Of a stretch of 64,000 nt of DNA, positions 8,732-17,243 are shown piece after piece. Location: assembly GCA_021732605.1 (NCBI GenBank), contig JAKFUS010000042.1, positions 1 through 64,000 of the forward strand. Reading direction: 5' to 3'. Both the position numbers and the translations under genes were made by a program. The notes under the pieces were generated by a model. That model did no database searches. It was given only the letters and a program-made list of their open reading frames with translations, and was not told the origin of the DNA. This DNA is from Betaproteobacteria bacterium (GTDB lineage: Bacteria; Pseudomonadota; Gammaproteobacteria; Burkholderiales; SG8-41). The stretch's first letter is position 1. Every line of letters begins with the position of its first letter.

Positions 8732-9694
8732 TCAGAACTTCAGCCCTTTTTCCTTGAAATACTTCACCGCACCCGGATGCCAGGGTACCGGCGACGCTTC
8801 GGGTTTTTGTTTTTCGAGTGTGATGTCCGCTGCCGTTTTATGCACCGCAATCAGGTCAGGCCGCTTGTCGAAAATCGTTTTGACGATGTTGTAAACCGTC
8901 TCATCGCTCATGTTGGCATTGGCCACCAGCAGATTGGCCACTGCCGTCGCCTGATTGTCCGCCGTCATGCCCGGATAAGTCGCTTTCGGAATGACATCGG
9001 CAATGTACAAGGGGCCGTTTTTCTTGGTCATCGCCGGCAGCAGATTCGCATGATCAAGGAATTTGATCTTGACGCCAGGCGTCGCCGCGAGATCAGTCAC
9101 AGCCGAAGTCGGCAGGCCGACCACGAAGAAAAACGCGTCGATTTTCTTGTCCTTCATCGCGTTGGCTGACTCCGAAGCGCCCAGACGCTCGATCTTCATG
9201 TCTTTTTGCGGATCAAGGCCTGCCGCTTCAAGCACGCGGAATGCGAAGACTTCCGTCGCGCTGCCCGGCGAACCGGTGGATACACGCTTGCCCTTGAGAT
9301 CATTGATGTTGTTGATCCCCGTGCCTTCTATAGTCACGGCATGCATCAGATTGGTGTAGAGCATCATCATCGCGCGCACTGGAATCTTGGTGCCCTTGAA
9401 CTTGCCTTCACCATTCAGCGCGTCAATCGCCGCATCGGCCTGGGTCAGGGCAATGTAAGGCTTGCCGGTGCCGATCAGGCGCATGTTATCGACCGAGCCC
9501 CCGGTCACTTCAGCCGTGGCGGTCATGCCGGGGATGCTTTTCGAAAACACATTCGCCATGCCGCCGCCCAGCGGGTAATACACGCCGCCGGTGCCGCCGG
9601 TGGCGATGGACAGATTGACGGATTCGGCTGCGGTTACCGGCTGTGCAATCAGCGCGCATGCTGCCAGCGCCAAAATCCTGAATAGTTGATGCAT
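8732..9694 (-). CDS. TAXI family TRAP transporter solute-binding subunit
   Basis: Periplasmic receptor of the TRAP system at 6488-8602. The 320-residue precursor has a signal peptide (MHQLFRILALAACALIAQ, cleavage near TAA-ES). The TAXI hallmark follows at once: LSIATGGTGGVYYPLGGGMA. The central hinge region is NINDLKGKRVSTGSPGSATE. The start at 9694 is preceded by GGAGGAG seven bases away; the longer TTG start would read through that ribosome site. It is the first gene of a leftward operon with the permease and ogt. Substrate unknown. Confidence 0.95.
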   Translation of the reverse strand: MHQLFRILALAACALIAQPVTAAESVNLSIATGGTGGVYYPLGGGMANVFSKSIPGMTATAEVTGGSVDNMRLIGTGKPYIALTQADAAIDALNGEGKFKGTKIPVRAMMMLYTNLMHAVTIEGTGINNINDLKGKRVSTGSPGSATEVFAFRVLEAAGLDPQKDMKIERLGASESANAMKDKKIDAFFFVVGLPTSAVTDLAATPGVKIKFLDHANLLPAMTKKNGPLYIADVIPKATYPGMTADNQATAVANLLVANANMSDETVYNIVKTIFDKRPDLIAVHKTAADITLEKQKPEASPVPWHPGAVKYFKEKGLKF

Positions 9695-9829
9695 GTCTTT
9701 CTCCTCCAACAGGTTGATTTTTAACCCACGTTTTAAGTGCTACGGAGTACTACGGCTGATTTTTCAGATTGCGGTCTATTGAGTTTAGGAACATTCCCCG
9801 CGACGGTCAACCTTGCGCCGCAGCGGGCC

Positions 9830-10249
9830 TTATTTGGCAAACACCTGCGACATGTCCTGGAACGACTTGAACTCCAGGGCGTTGCCGCAAGGATCCAGAA
9901 AAAACATCGTCGCCTGCTCCCCGACCTGGCCCTTAAAACGAACATGCGGCTCAATGACGAACTGCGTGCCAGCCTTTATCAGTTTGTCAGCCAGCGCCTG
10001 CCATTCACCCATAGCCAGGATCGCACCGAAATGGCGCACCGGCACGTTGTCGCCGTCCACCGCGCTGGTGCTGCGATGGCCGACTTCACCCGGCGCCAGA
10101 TGGGCGACGATCTGGTGGCCGTAAAAATTGAAATCGACCCACTCCGGGGAAGAACGCCCCTCCGGGCAACCCAGCAATCCACCATAAAACGCGCGGGCGC
10201 GGGCCAGATCATCGACGGGAAAAGCGAGATGGAAAGAGGGTTGTGCCAT
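9830..10249 (-). CDS. VOC family (glyoxalase/dioxygenase superfamily) protein
   Basis: A 139-residue protein with the paired beta-alpha-beta-beta-beta modules of the vicinal oxygen chelate fold. [23 protein letters not shown] marks the first module, [15 protein letters not shown] the second, ending with the usual metal-ligand glutamate. Single-domain VOC proteins are often dioxygenases, lyases or resistance proteins; the reaction cannot be assigned. The ATG at 10249 places [12 protein letters not shown] at the N terminus, as in homologues. It stands alone on the minus strand. Confidence 0.85.
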   Translation of the reverse strand: MAQPSFHLAFPVDDLARARAFYGGLLGCPEGRSSPEWVDFNFYGHQIVAHLAPGEVGHRSTSAVDGDNVPVRHFGAILAMGEWQALADKLIKAGTQFVIEPHVRFKGQVGEQATMFFLDPCGNALEFKSFQDMSQVFAK

Positions 10250-10430
10250 ATACGGTATCCGGTGTGGTTGAACCAAAATGAATGAACCAAAGTGTGCATT
10301 TTAAGCGTACCTGCCGGCAGTGGCCATATTCTGCACCTGGCCGCGCAAGCTGCTATCAAGTCAGTGTAGGATTCCGCCACAACAGCGGCGTAGACCGCAT
10401 ACCGTCAGCTTCATTTGCAGGGAGGAAGAT

Positions 10431-10505
10431 ATGTCCAGATTGAAATCAGGCAACACTGCTGCCGTCGCTGCTGACACGCACCCCAACACCAAACCGGGAT
10501 TCTGA
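10431..10505 (+). CDS. Possible 24-residue leader peptide before the aldo/keto reductase
   Basis: A short open frame (MSRLKSGNTAAVAADTHPNTKPGF) with a strong ribosome site (GGGAGGAAGAT) immediately before its ATG. It ends 5 bp before the aldo/keto reductase ATG, which has no clear ribosome site of its own. Translational coupling through this short frame is therefore plausible. No homology is recognised; it might equally be a relic of the reductase's original start. Confidence 0.4.
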   Translation: MSRLKSGNTAAVAADTHPNTKPGF

Positions 10506-10510
10506 TCACC

Positions 10511-11341
10511 ATGCCTGCCATACCCTCACTCACTACCCATGGCTGCACCATGCCGCAAGTCGGTTTCGGCACATCGCAGCTCGGCGACTGCGCCGATCTG
10601 GTCGCCACTGCACTGAAACTCGGCTACCGCCATATCGACACAGCCTGGAAATACGGCTCCGAAAAAGGCGTCGGCGCCGGCATCCACACCTCCGGCGTAC
10701 CACGCAGCGAAATTTTCCTCGTGACCAAGGTATCGCATGAAAATTTGCGCGCCGCCGACTTTGCGCGCTCGGTGGATGAGAGCCTGCGGAACCTGCAGGT
10801 GGATTATGTCGACATGCTGCACGTGCACTGGCCGACCATCGACAAAATCCCGATGGCCGAAACCATGGGCGCGCTGGCCAAAGCGAAACAGCAGGGACTG
10901 ACCCGCCATATCGGCGTCGCCAACTTCAACATCGCGCTGATAGAAGAAGCGCGACGACACTGTCCCGAACCCCTGGCCACGCTGCAGGGTGAATACCATC
11001 CATACCTGGACCAGACCAAAGTACTCGACTATTGCAGGAAGCACGGCATGATCTTCACCGCTTACTGTCCACTCGCCCGCGGCCGCCTGTTCCAGGACCC
11101 CGTGCTGACCGAGATCGCGCAGGCGAGGAGCAAAACCATCGCCCAGGTCGTGTTGCGCTGGATTGTCCAACAAGGCAACATTGCGCCCATCCCGCGCTCG
11201 TCAAATCCGGAGCGCATCGCGCAAAACCTCGATGTTTTCAACTTCACGCTGAGCGACGACGAGATGAAACGCATTCATGCCCTGGCACGGCCTGACGGCC
11301 GCATAGCCAATCCGGCGGGTCGTGCGCCGGCGTGGGATTAA
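10511..11341 (+). CDS. Aldo/keto reductase
   Basis: A 276-residue NAD(P)H-dependent oxidoreductase of the AKR (beta/alpha)8 fold. The catalytic tetrad is visible: Asp and Tyr in HIDTAWKYG, Lys in FLVTKVS, His in LHVHWP. The C-terminal cofactor pocket reads PIPRSSNPERIAQNLDVF. It resembles the 2,5-diketo-gluconate reductase branch by length and motif order, but the substrate is open. It is followed by a Bug gene on the same strand 58 bp later, so a shared transcript is likely. Confidence 0.92.
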   Translation: MPAIPSLTTHGCTMPQVGFGTSQLGDCADLVATALKLGYRHIDTAWKYGSEKGVGAGIHTSGVPRSEIFLVTKVSHENLRAADFARSVDESLRNLQVDYVDMLHVHWPTIDKIPMAETMGALAKAKQQGLTRHIGVANFNIALIEEARRHCPEPLATLQGEYHPYLDQTKVLDYCRKHGMIFTAYCPLARGRLFQDPVLTEIAQARSKTIAQVVLRWIVQQGNIAPIPRSSNPERIAQNLDVFNFTLSDDEMKRIHALARPDGRIANPAGRAPAWD

Positions 11342-11399
11342 GCTTGGGATTAATTTAATGCGGGACTTACACCGCATCAACCAACAACGGAGTGTTCAG

Positions 11400-12386
11400 A
11401 TGAAAAAATCGTCATTCGCCGTTTCGGCCGGCCCTGCTGTAATCACTGCCATATCGCTGCTGGCTACGCCGGCTGCTCTGGCACAAACCACTTTCCCGTC
11501 AAAAAACCTGGTGATGATCGTGCCCTACACCCCAGCCGGCTCCGCCGACGCCATGAGTCGCGCCATTGCCCAGCGGCTGGGCGAAGCCTGGGGACGCAAT
11601 GTCATCGTCGACAACCGTCCGGGCGCAAGCGGCATGATCGGCACTGAAATGGTCACCAAGGCCGAACCCGACGGCCATACGCTGCTCGGCCATACATCGT
11701 CGTATCCCGCCACCGCCGCGGTACGCGCCAAACTGCCGTTTGATCCGGGCAAGTCCATCATCCCCGTGGGCATGACAGCGCGCGCGCCGATGCTGTTCGC
11801 CTTGCATCCTTCGGTTCCGGCAAAAAACATCAAGGAACTGATTGCGATCGCCAAGAAAAATCCGGGCAAGTTCAACTACGGCTCCTCGGGCACCGGCGGC
11901 AACAACCATTTCTCCGGCGCGCTGTTTGCTTCTGCCGCCGGCATCAAAATGGAACACGTGCCGTACAAGGGCATCTCGCTCGCGGTAACCGCGATTGCCT
12001 CCGGCGAAGTCGAAATCGTCATCGCCAGCTCGTCGGCGCTGCTGCCGCAACGGGATTCCGGGCGCATTCGCATACTCGGTGTCACCAGCCTGGAGAAGTC
12101 ACCGTTGTTCCCCGACCTGCCGACCATCGCATCCCAGGGCGTTCCGGGCTACGAATACCAGCTATGGTGGGGCACTTTCGCACCGGCGGGGATGTCAACA
12201 GAGCGGCTGAACTTCATCAACGCGGCGATCAACAAAATCATCGCCAGTGCAGACATGAAGAAATTCCTCGACACGCAGGGCGCCGAAGCCTGGCCGCTGC
12301 CGCTGGCGCAATTGCCGGATCTGCTGCCGAAGGAAATCGCGCGCTACAAGCAGGCCATGCAACTCGCCGGCATCCAGCCGCAGTAA
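11400..12386 (+). CDS. Bug/TctC family tripartite tricarboxylate-type solute-binding protein
   Basis: Periplasmic binding protein of the Bug family, which presents carboxylates or similar small acids to TctAB-type permeases; 328 residues. The signal peptide runs MKKSSFAVS to AALAQ. Family landmarks: VPYTPAGSADAMSR, DNRPGASGMIGTEMV, EPDGHTLLG, MEHVPYKGISLAV, and FPDLPTIASQGVPGY near the C terminus. The ATG at 11400 has GGAG upstream and exposes the signal peptide; earlier starts give an unlikely basic extension. No permease genes lie nearby; it follows an aldo/keto reductase. Confidence 0.93.
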   Translation: MKKSSFAVSAGPAVITAISLLATPAALAQTTFPSKNLVMIVPYTPAGSADAMSRAIAQRLGEAWGRNVIVDNRPGASGMIGTEMVTKAEPDGHTLLGHTSSYPATAAVRAKLPFDPGKSIIPVGMTARAPMLFALHPSVPAKNIKELIAIAKKNPGKFNYGSSGTGGNNHFSGALFASAAGIKMEHVPYKGISLAVTAIASGEVEIVIASSSALLPQRDSGRIRILGVTSLEKSPLFPDLPTIASQGVPGYEYQLWWGTFAPAGMSTERLNFINAAINKIIASADMKKFLDTQGAEAWPLPLAQLPDLLPKEIARYKQAMQLAGIQPQ

Positions 12387-12451
12387 ACTCCGCCGCAACC
12401 CGCCGCTGCGCCACAGGCGGGTGTTTTGTTTCGATTCAGCTCAGGCGACGC

Positions 12452-12492
12452 CAATAAAAACGCGGACCGCAATGCGGCCCGCGTTTTTATTG
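12452..12492. terminator. Bidirectional terminator between convergent genes
   Basis: CAATAAAAACGCGG (12452-12465) and CCGCGTTTTTATTG (12479-12492) are perfect reverse complements around a 13-base loop. A and T runs on either side make it work for both the Bug gene from the left and the RcnB-like gene from the right. Confidence 0.85.
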
Positions 12493-12506
12493 AAAGCCCC
12501 GCGTAA

Positions 12507-12989
12507 TTACATGCGCCCGAGATCAGTAATGCCGTCCACCACCATCGCTGTGCCAATCGCAATCAGCAAAATGTCAGAGGCGACACGCACATACTTGTGC
12601 CCGGCGGGCGGCGCACCCAGGCGCACAACCAGTTGCGGCGGCACATTGTAGTACACGACATCACGCGGCAACGGCCGGCCTTTATGCCATTTCTTCGCCT
12701 GCCCCGGTGGCATGCAACCGTTGTTCTTCTTGGCCAGTCCCGGCGGGCAACGTCCGCTGCGATATTCCTGCTCGTAATACTCGTGCACCACCACGCGCTT
12801 ATTGTCGTCGAAATGTCGTCCCTGCCGCTCGTTGCGGTCACCGTCGCGATCGCGCTGATGTTTGCCGCCACGTTGGTCGTGTTTGTCGCGTTTATCGTGT
12901 TTGTTGTCCGCAAAGGCGGGATTCACCGCCAGTGCCGCGGTCATCGCCAGCAACACAGCACGACCTGCCCAGATACTCGTAAATTCCAT
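12507..12989 (-). CDS. RcnB-like periplasmic protein
   Basis: A 160-residue exported protein. The signal peptide ends near AVNPAFA. A very charged, His/Asp/Arg/Lys-rich tract follows (roughly residues 28-65), and then the conserved part with CPPGLAKK, CMPPGQAKKWHKGRPLP, DVVYYNVP and HKYVRVASDILLIAIGTAMVVDGI. This arrangement fits the RcnB family, which includes proteins linked to nickel/cobalt homeostasis and CigR-like proteins. The acidic/histidine tract could bind metal, but that is inference. It stands alone between a terminator and a hydrolase gene. Confidence 0.75.
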   Translation of the reverse strand: MEFTSIWAGRAVLLAMTAALAVNPAFADNKHDKRDKHDQRGGKHQRDRDGDRNERQGRHFDDNKRVVVHEYYEQEYRSGRCPPGLAKKNNGCMPPGQAKKWHKGRPLPRDVVYYNVPPQLVVRLGAPPAGHKYVRVASDILLIAIGTAMVVDGITDLGRM

Positions 12990-13115
12990 TGTTTTCTCCT
13001 CGATTCAAATTACCTGCCCCAGTTTAACGTGCGGCAACGCTTTTGGTTGTCAGCAGCGACGGGATTCGCACCAGATAATCCTGGCTTTCGTGCAAAAAAT
13101 CACTATTAAGGTTGG

Positions 13116-14135
13116 CTACACGGTAGCGACCGGCGTCACCGGTGAACCCGCGGCACCGGGCATGCGCAACGGTGGTGCAGTCAGCAGAAAACGACTGCGT
13201 TTGTTTTTGCGCAGCCACGCCGCGAGCTCGGTGAAATACCACAACTCGCCGAGATGGATGCCCAGTTTGACCAGGCAATGCTCATGCAAGGGCAGTTGCG
13301 GACCGCGGTGCGGCATGCGCGGGTCTATACCCAGTGTGCCGGAACGTTCAACCGCGAGATTGTCAGCGGCAATCGCCGCCACGCCGATATCCGAGATCCA
13401 CTCCAGCAGGCGCTTGTCATGGCCGTCGAGCACTGCGCACTGCGTCTTGATTGCATTGTCGAGCCGGCCGTTGGCATCGCGGATCAATTGCCCGAGCCCT
13501 GTGTGCAGGCAGAGGATGTCGCCCTGCTCGACGGTGATCGCGTCATCCTTCATCACCTGCTCCAGCATTTCGTAATTGATGTCGGTACGCGCATCGCCGA
13601 AATGGTGACGCAGATCGATCAGCACCCCGCGGCCCTGCACGCCGGTTTCCGCCATCTCCGCCACCGACAATGCCACCGCACCAACGTCACCATGCAGGCC
13701 GCGACCCTGCGCATCGACCAGGCTGAAGCCGTTATACGAAACCTTCTCGGCGACACCGTCGCCGTCGGCATCAAAACGCATGCCCTTGTGTGCAAATCCG
13801 TCCCAGTGGGTTGAATACTGCGAATACAGTAAAATCGCCTCGTCCGAACCGACATCGGTGAAACGCGGGTTGGTCTCGCTCATGTCAAGGTTGAAATACA
13901 GCTTGCCCTCGCGCGTGACCGGATGGAATTCCGGCGGTTTGCGGAAATGATTGAGTACGCTGCCGCCGGGTTTGTCGAGCGGGTGTGACAGGCAAAACAC
14001 CAGGCCCGTCTGCACTTCCTTGATAGCGGCGAGCCGCCGCTGCGGTGTCAGCAGGTTCAACCGTCCACGCTGATCGTTGTCACCGAACTCGCCCCAGTTC
14101 GAGCCTTCCGGACGGTTTTTCCAGCGTTTACCCAT
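13116..14135 (-). CDS. Cyclase family protein (kynurenine formamidase-like hydrolase)
   Basis: A 339-residue protein of the metal-dependent cyclase family (PF04199). The metal-site motif appears as STHWDGFAHKG, with further conserved pieces GVLIDLRHHFG and ILCLHTGLG. The N terminus NWGEFGDNDQRGRLNLLTP is characteristic of the longer members that sit in aromatic or carboxylate degradation clusters. GGAGGG precedes the ATG at 14135. It is the last gene of a leftward run (2-hydroxyacid dehydrogenase, enoyl-CoA hydratase-like, Bug, cyclase), which suggests hydrolysis of an amide or lactone intermediate; substrate unknown. Confidence 0.87.
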   Translation of the reverse strand: MGKRWKNRPEGSNWGEFGDNDQRGRLNLLTPQRRLAAIKEVQTGLVFCLSHPLDKPGGSVLNHFRKPPEFHPVTREGKLYFNLDMSETNPRFTDVGSDEAILLYSQYSTHWDGFAHKGMRFDADGDGVAEKVSYNGFSLVDAQGRGLHGDVGAVALSVAEMAETGVQGRGVLIDLRHHFGDARTDINYEMLEQVMKDDAITVEQGDILCLHTGLGQLIRDANGRLDNAIKTQCAVLDGHDKRLLEWISDIGVAAIAADNLAVERSGTLGIDPRMPHRGPQLPLHEHCLVKLGIHLGELWYFTELAAWLRKNKRSRFLLTAPPLRMPGAAGSPVTPVATV

Positions 14136-14163
14136 GCGTGCCCTCCGCTTTATTACAAGCAGA

Positions 14164-15156
14164 TCATTCCAGCGTGATGTTCGCCGCCTTGACCACTTTC
14201 GCCCATTTCGCGATCTCTGCATGCAGCCACACCGCGAACTCCTGCGGCGTATTACCCACCGGCACCCCGCCCTCCATTTCGAAGCGTTTGCGGATGTCCG
14301 GCAGCTTTACAATGGCGACGATTTCGCGATTGAGCAGGCGGATCACCAGTTCCGGGGTGCCGCGTGGCACGAAAATACCCTGCCAGGTGCCCGACTGAAA
14401 TCCCTTCAGTCCCGTTTCGGAGATCGTGGGCAACTCCGGGACCAGCGCCGAACGCTCCAGGCTGGTGACTGCAACACCACGCAACTTGTTGGCGCGCAGA
14501 TGCGACATCACCGAAGGCATGGTGGCGAAAACCACCTGGATCCGCCCCGACAACAGATCGAGGATCGAACCCGAGGCGCCCTTGTACGGGATATGCGTCA
14601 TTTTCGTCTTGGCCATCAGGTTGAACAGTTCGCCAGCCAGATGCGGGCCGCCGCCATTGCCTGACGAGCCGAAGTTCAGTTCACCGGGTTTGGCCTGGGC
14701 GAGCTTGATCAGGTCCTGCACGGTGTTCACCGGCAAAGACGGATTGACCACCAGAATCTGCGATGCCGTGGAGCCCAGCGTGATCGGCGCCAGATCGCGC
14801 TCGGAGTCGTAGGGCAGTTTTTTGTAAATGCTCGGATTGACGCCGAAGGAGCTGCCGACCAGCAGCATCGTATAGCCGTCGGGATTGGCCTTGGCCACCA
14901 TATCGGCAGCCAGCACCCCCCCGCCGCCACCAGAACGATTATCGACCACGAATTGTTGGCCCAGCTGTTTCGCCAATTCGGCAGCCACCATGCGCGCAAC
15001 AAAATCGGCATTGCCGCCCGCGGCCTGCGCAACAATGAAGCGCACGGGGCGATTGGGATAACCGCCGGGCCGCACCTCCGCAGCAAGCAACACGCTGCTC
15101 CATGCAGCAAACAACACCGTAAGCACGCCGAAGCCAAAGTTCCGTTGCGTCACCAT
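14164..15156 (-). CDS. Bug/TctC family solute-binding protein
   Basis: A 330-residue precursor with a signal peptide ending around SVLLAAE. The first ligand loop reads VAQAAGGNADFVAR, lacking the usual PFPPGG proline pattern. It carries a five-glycine run in DNRSGGGGGVLAADMV. The end is the typical KWAKVVKAANI. Its ATG shares one base with the stop of the enoyl-CoA hydratase-like gene (15156), so the two are translationally coupled. That supports a common role in taking up and metabolising one acid. Confidence 0.93.
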   Translation of the reverse strand: MVTQRNFGFGVLTVLFAAWSSVLLAAEVRPGGYPNRPVRFIVAQAAGGNADFVARMVAAELAKQLGQQFVVDNRSGGGGGVLAADMVAKANPDGYTMLLVGSSFGVNPSIYKKLPYDSERDLAPITLGSTASQILVVNPSLPVNTVQDLIKLAQAKPGELNFGSSGNGGGPHLAGELFNLMAKTKMTHIPYKGASGSILDLLSGRIQVVFATMPSVMSHLRANKLRGVAVTSLERSALVPELPTISETGLKGFQSGTWQGIFVPRGTPELVIRLLNREIVAIVKLPDIRKRFEMEGGVPVGNTPQEFAVWLHAEIAKWAKVVKAANITLE

Positions 15157-15944
15157 CAGCGCCCCTTGAACACCGGTTTGCGCTTTTCCATGAACGCACG
15201 GCGCCCTTCAATGAAATCCTCGCTGGCGCCGCAGTCATTCACCAGTTGCTCGCACAGCGCGACATTGCGTTTGGCCGGATCTTTCATCAACTCATCAACC
15301 ACGCGCTTGGCGGTGAGGATTGACAGCGGCGCGTTGTCCGCCATGCCGTTCGCCATTTCGCGCACGGCGGCATCCAGCGCCTGTGCCGGGAACACCTGGT
15401 TGACAATGCCCATGCGCAGCGCCTCGTCGGTCTTGTAACGGCGCGCCGTGTAAACAAATTCCTTGGCCACCGACGGGCCAACCAGCTCGACCAGCCGGCC
15501 CAGACCTTCGATGCCATAACCGATGCCGAGGCGCGCCGCCGGGATGCCGAACTGCGAATCATCGGAACAAACGCGCATGTCGCAGCTCAGGGCCAGCGAC
15601 ATGCCGCCGCCGATGCAATATCCGCGGATCATTGCGATGGTCGGCTTGCCGACCTCGCGCAGGATTTTGCGCATGCCCGAGGATGTTTTCGTATATTTTT
15701 CCTGCGCCTCGGCATTTGCACGTTCATCCTCGAACTTTGAAATATCGGCGCCGGACACGAAGGCTTTGTCTCCTGCGCCGGTCAGCACGATGACCCGCAC
15801 GCTGTCATCAGCCGCAAACTCCGCAAGCACTTCGCCGGCGCGCTGCCACATCTCCAGAGACACTGCATTGCGGCGCTCGGGGTTGTTGAAAATCAGGAAG
15901 CCGATAGGGCCTTCTTTGTTCGCCAATATTTTCTCTGTTGTCAT
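15156..15944 (-). CDS. Enoyl-CoA hydratase/isomerase family protein
   Basis: A 262-residue crotonase-fold protein. The CoA-binding and oxyanion-hole segments are AFVSGADISKFEDE and MIRGYCIGGGMSLALSCDMR. Where classical hydratases have the catalytic Glu of a PE pair, this protein reads GIPAARLGIG, so that Glu appears to be Ala. The second Glu position may be the one in AKEFVYTARR. It may thus be an isomerase, hydrolase or decarboxylase rather than a hydratase. The ATG at 15944 starts MTTEKILANKEGPIGF. It is coupled to the Bug gene downstream and follows the 2-hydroxyacid dehydrogenase. Confidence 0.9.
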   Translation of the reverse strand: MTTEKILANKEGPIGFLIFNNPERRNAVSLEMWQRAGEVLAEFAADDSVRVIVLTGAGDKAFVSGADISKFEDERANAEAQEKYTKTSSGMRKILREVGKPTIAMIRGYCIGGGMSLALSCDMRVCSDDSQFGIPAARLGIGYGIEGLGRLVELVGPSVAKEFVYTARRYKTDEALRMGIVNQVFPAQALDAAVREMANGMADNAPLSILTAKRVVDELMKDPAKRNVALCEQLVNDCGASEDFIEGRRAFMEKRKPVFKGR

Positions 15945-16039
15945 ATGTGTTTTTCCGAATGGGTTGAATCCGACCCCGATAGTTGAACATACCGGCGGGC
16001 TCCTGTTCCACCAACCGACCACAATGCGTTCTGCCCTGT

Positions 16040-17038
16040 TTAGACTGAGGCGCTTTTGAACACTTGTGGATTGAGGAAATTGCGTTTCTCGTAAACTTCC
16101 CCGCGCAAATAACTGATGATGTTGGCAGCGGCTATCGTACCCATGCGCACCATCGCATCGGTAGTCGCCGCAGCGATATGAGGGGTCACCAGGACGTTGG
16201 GCAAGGCGAACAACGGATTCGCCGCGTCCGGCGGTTCTGCTGCAAACGTATCCAGTCCGGCGCCAGCAATTATCCCTCTCTGCAGCGCCTCGACCAATGC
16301 AGGCTCGTCGATGACCGGTCCGCGCGCGGTGTTCACCACAAAGGCGCCCGGTTTCATGCGCGCGAACTGCGCCGCACCGATCATGCCGCGGGTTTTATCG
16401 GTCAGCGGGCAATGCAGGCTGAGGATATCGACGCGCTCCAGCAAGCGGTCGAGATCGGGTTCCAGGGCCATGCCCTCCGGCAACTTCGGTTTGGAGCGGG
16501 TATGGACCATGACCTGCGCGCCGCAGGCCTGCACCAGTTTCGCCGTGCGCTCGCCGATCTGGCCATAACCGACAATGCCGACGGTCAGGGTATGGAATTC
16601 GCGGGTGAAATGTTTCAGATCGCGCCACGCGCCGCGCCGCGTCTCACGGTCAAAGCGCGGCACTTCGCGCGCCAGACACAACATCAAAGTCAGTGCATGC
16701 TCGGCCACCGCATCGGCATTGGCGCCACCGGCTACCATCACCGCAATGCCGTGCCTGGTCGCGCTCGCCATGTCTACCGAATCAACACCGGCGCCGTGTT
16801 TGGCGACGATTTTCAGGCCGCGCGCTGCCGCAAACACCCGCTCCGTCAACGGTGGTGAGCCGCGCAGCAGTACTGCGGCAATATTGCCACGCGAAAGCGC
16901 CGTCACCATTGCATCCTCGTCTACGAGGCCCGTCATGAATTCAATATCGGCACCGCCCTCGCGCAGCAGTTTCTGCGCCAGTTCGGAGACGGTTGCCGCA
17001 GTCACCAACACGACCGTTTTACCCAATTTCCACTCCAT
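16040..17038 (-). CDS. D-isomer-specific 2-hydroxyacid dehydrogenase
   Basis: A 332-residue NAD(P)-dependent dehydrogenase. The Rossmann loop is VGIVGYGQIGERTA. The catalytic residues are Arg in VNTARGPVID, Glu in FAAEPPD and His in VTPHIAAAT. It is of phosphoglycerate dehydrogenase type without ACT domain, as expected for a catabolic hydroxyacid or hydroxypyruvate reductase. It is the first gene of the leftward cluster to 13116 and is divergent from the Bug gene at 17244. Substrate not predictable. Confidence 0.93.
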   Translation of the reverse strand: MEWKLGKTVVLVTAATVSELAQKLLREGGADIEFMTGLVDEDAMVTALSRGNIAAVLLRGSPPLTERVFAAARGLKIVAKHGAGVDSVDMASATRHGIAVMVAGGANADAVAEHALTLMLCLAREVPRFDRETRRGAWRDLKHFTREFHTLTVGIVGYGQIGERTAKLVQACGAQVMVHTRSKPKLPEGMALEPDLDRLLERVDILSLHCPLTDKTRGMIGAAQFARMKPGAFVVNTARGPVIDEPALVEALQRGIIAGAGLDTFAAEPPDAANPLFALPNVLVTPHIAAATTDAMVRMGTIAAANIISYLRGEVYEKRNFLNPQVFKSASV

Positions 17039-17162
17039 TATTTACAAGCATTGATGCCGGATTTGGAGCGTTCAGATTACCCGATTCCGGCGCAATGCGG
17101 CCCGCCCTAAAACTTATTCCCTGCATTGTCGCTGGTACCTCTAAAATAAACCCGCCGCTGTT

Positions 17163-17201
17163 GTACCCAAGTGGGGTACCCAAATAAGGTACCCAAATGA
17201 G
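17163..17201 (+). repeat. Three tandem 13-bp direct repeats (GTACCCAA-type)
   Basis: Units at 17163-17175, 17176-17188 and 17189-17201 read GTACCCAAGTGGG, GTACCCAAATAAG and GTACCCAAATGAG with no gap. They lie 42 bp before the ATG of the Bug gene at 17244, in the gap shared with the divergent dehydrogenase. They could be operator repeats or a slippage array; no function is shown by sequence. Confidence 0.75.
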
Positions 17202-17243
17202 GCGCACCCGGCATCCATGTCACGAAACATTGGAGGAGAAATC

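Noticed and set aside
12479-12492. The GTTTTTATTG in the terminator at 12452-12492 as a further copy of the 21-bp box
   Set aside because: Only ten bases agree and they are one arm of a perfect terminator stem; the ATAAG part is missing.
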